Both the position numbers and the translations under genes were made by a program. This document shows positions 63,069 through 64,000 of a stretch of 64,000 nucleotides of DNA, in pieces. The notes under the pieces are model-generated. The model did no database searches and was not told the DNA's origin. It saw only the letters and a list, made by a program, of their open reading frames with translations. Positions within the stretch are counted from its first letter, which is position 1. Every line of letters starts with the position of its first letter. The stretch spans positions 169,673 through 233,672 of the forward strand of contig DJHM01000022.1 in NCBI GenBank assembly GCA_002433075.1. Direction: 5' to 3'. The DNA comes from Latescibacteria bacterium UBA6620. GTDB lineage: Bacteria; Latescibacterota; UBA2968.

Positions 63069-63179
63069 GACTCTCGTGAAAACCCCGGGTAGAGCAGAGA
63101 GGCGAGCGCCTAACCTATTGAAATAGAACAGGATACAGCAGTGAGGTCGCTCACGATTTTGCCGTCAAAAACCAAGAGG

Positions 63180-63208
63180 ATTATATCACTCAACCTACTT
63201 TGTGTCAA
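63180..63208 (-). promoter_or_regulatory. Perfect-consensus sigma70 promoter of the nuo operon
   Basis: On the minus strand TTGACA (63203-63208), exactly 17 bases, TATAAT (63180-63185). Both hexamers and the spacing equal the bacterial housekeeping consensus. The transcript would start near 63173. Confidence 0.85.
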
Positions 63209-63321
63209 GCCAAATTGAAACAACCATTTATCGTCAGGACCCTCCTCCAACAACGCGATCACGGGAGGTCGTCCACAGACCATCGGAGGGCCTGAACGAC
63301 CCTTTTGGGCCCTCACGACAC

Positions 63322-63350
63322 TTTACCCTTCCAGCGCTCCGCACTATATC
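63322..63350 (+). promoter_or_regulatory. Candidate promoter of the GT2 gene
   Basis: TTTACC (63322-63327), 17 bases, TATATC (63345-63350), about 33 bases before ATG 63383. Moderate match. Confidence 0.35.
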
Positions 63351-63382
63351 TAATACGTGACTCAAACAAGCCAGTTAACCCG

Positions 63383-64000
63383 ATGACAGAAGCCCGAGTT
63401 TCCGTTCTGTTGCCCGTCTACAACGCCGAGCGGACGCTTCAGGAGGCGCTCGACACCCTGACGGCCCAGACTCTCGGAGACTTCGAGGTTGTGGCCGTCA
63501 ATGACGGCTCGACCGACCGGACCGCCGACATCCTTGACCGGGCCGCAGCGCACGACGATCGGATTCGGATCCTCAACTACCCCCATCGGGGCCTGATCGA
63601 CTCGCTGAACGACGGCATCGTGGAATGTCGGGCCCCCCTAATCGCCCGCTTCGATGCCGACGACCGCGCCCGGCCGCACCGACTCGAGCGGCAGGTCGCT
63701 TATTTAGACAGGCACCCGGGTATCGCTGCCGTCGGATGCCAGGTCCATTGTTTTTCCGACACAGGAATCGCTGAGGGGTTCCGCGTCTACGAAGCCTGGA
63801 TCAACGGTCTCCTCTCGCCAGAGGAAATCGCCCGCGAAATTTTCATCGAAAGCCCCCTCGTTCATCCATCCGTCACGATTCGCCGTTCGATCCTCGACGA
63901 GGTCGGTGGCTATATGGAACGGGGCTGGGCAGAAGACTATGATCTCTGGCTCAGAATCCACGGTGCCGGTCACCCGATGGCCAAAATCCCCGAGGCCCTC
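63383..64000 (+). CDS. Glycosyltransferase family 2, cut by the right edge
   Basis: The frame opens at ATG 63383 and is still open at the last base (206 codons). SVLLPVYNAERTLQEALDTL, VVAVNDGSTDRT, RFDADDRARPHRLERQVAYL (DxD-type metal site) and GGYMERGWAEDYDLWLRIHG are standard GT2 motifs, with the catalytic acidic residues in the last one. No strong ribosome site is visible. It may open a second glycosylation or surface-polysaccharide cluster to the right. Confidence 0.9.
   Translation, partial: MTEARVSVLLPVYNAERTLQEALDTLTAQTLGDFEVVAVNDGSTDRTADILDRAAAHDDRIRILNYPHRGLIDSLNDGIVECRAPLIARFDADDRARPHRLERQVAYLDRHPGIAAVGCQVHCFSDTGIAEGFRVYEAWINGLLSPEEIAREIFIESPLVHPSVTIRRSILDEVGGYMERGWAEDYDLWLRIHGAGHPMAKIPEAL

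Larger units (their letters stand above)
63069..63382. other. Divergent region between nuo operon and GT2 gene
   Basis: 314 bases with no gene. It holds a perfect-consensus promoter for nuoA and a candidate promoter for the plus-strand GT2 gene, both listed separately. The nuo leader (63173 to 63069) includes the short palindrome AGGCGCTCGCCT; no known riboswitch was recognised. Confidence 0.6.

Noticed and set aside
21990..63117. The 12-mer GCGCCTAACCTA occurs both before BMC-H 3 (21990) and in the nuo leader (63106).
   Set aside because: A shared 12-mer is expected many times by chance in 64 kb, orientation relative to the genes differs, and the flanks do not match.

Overview
The window reads as part of a GC-rich (about 60% by eye) genome of a bacterium from the FCB (Fibrobacteres-Chlorobi-Bacteroidetes) superphylum or a candidate phylum near it. 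Support: the primary sigma factor is the short form without region 1.1 that is typical of Bacteroidetes/Chlorobi; a gingipain-like (C25) exported protein and a DUF2723/TMEM260-type membrane protein are present; and the microcompartment locus has the planctomycete-verrucomicrobial (PVM) layout that I recall also being reported for Latescibacteria. The phylum is an inference. No rRNA, tRNA, CRISPR array, transposase or phage gene was recognised.

Region 1 (1-12.9 kb, minus strand): an exported C25-type protein cut by the left edge, a nucleotide-sugar epimerase, and a tightly overlapping surface-polysaccharide cluster. The cluster holds two GT-C membrane glycosyltransferases, a Wzy/WaaL-like polymerase or ligase, a GT2, a sugar aminotransferase, a polyprenyl-phosphate sugar-phosphate transferase fused to a methyltransferase, a Wzx-type flippase and a GT4. 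Together they outline a Wzx/Wzy-type pathway.

Region 2 (13.1-24.3 kb, plus strand): a bacterial microcompartment (BMC) operon. Enzymes are fuculose-phosphate-type aldolase, CoA-acylating aldehyde dehydrogenase, PduL phosphotransacylase and an acetate-kinase homologue. Shell proteins are three BMC-H and three BMC-P; there is no BMC-T. The expected route is deoxysugar phosphate to lactaldehyde, acyl-CoA, acyl-phosphate, then ATP. Oddities: a GT-C membrane protein translationally coupled inside the shell genes, a four-cysteine motif at the PduL N-terminus, a secreted beta-propeller protein on the same transcript, and a BMC-H with a Rho_N/SAP-like tail. A coiled-coil protein and an HtrA protease without a normal start codon follow.

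Region 3 (24.3-29.7 kb): primary sigma factor with a strong terminator, then accessory DNA: a broken ECF sigma factor gene, a PcfJ-like protein, six palindromic repeats, and a hairpin-rich stretch that may be an undescribed structured RNA.

Region 4 (29.7-41.1 kb): small secreted protein, PHP-domain protein, DUF2723 membrane protein, rhomboid protease, M23 peptidase, PpiD/SurA-like foldase, cytidylate-kinase-like protein and NAD synthetase.

Region 5 (63.1-41.2 kb, minus strand): about 22 kb of uninterrupted bioenergetic genes. A perfect-consensus sigma70 promoter leads nuoA-B-CD-E-F-G-H-J-K-L-M, a NhaD-like Na+/H+ antiporter, nuoN, then atpZ-atpI-atpB-E-F-H-A-G-D-C, ending at a strong terminator. 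nuoI is missing. A GT2 gene runs off the right edge on the plus strand.
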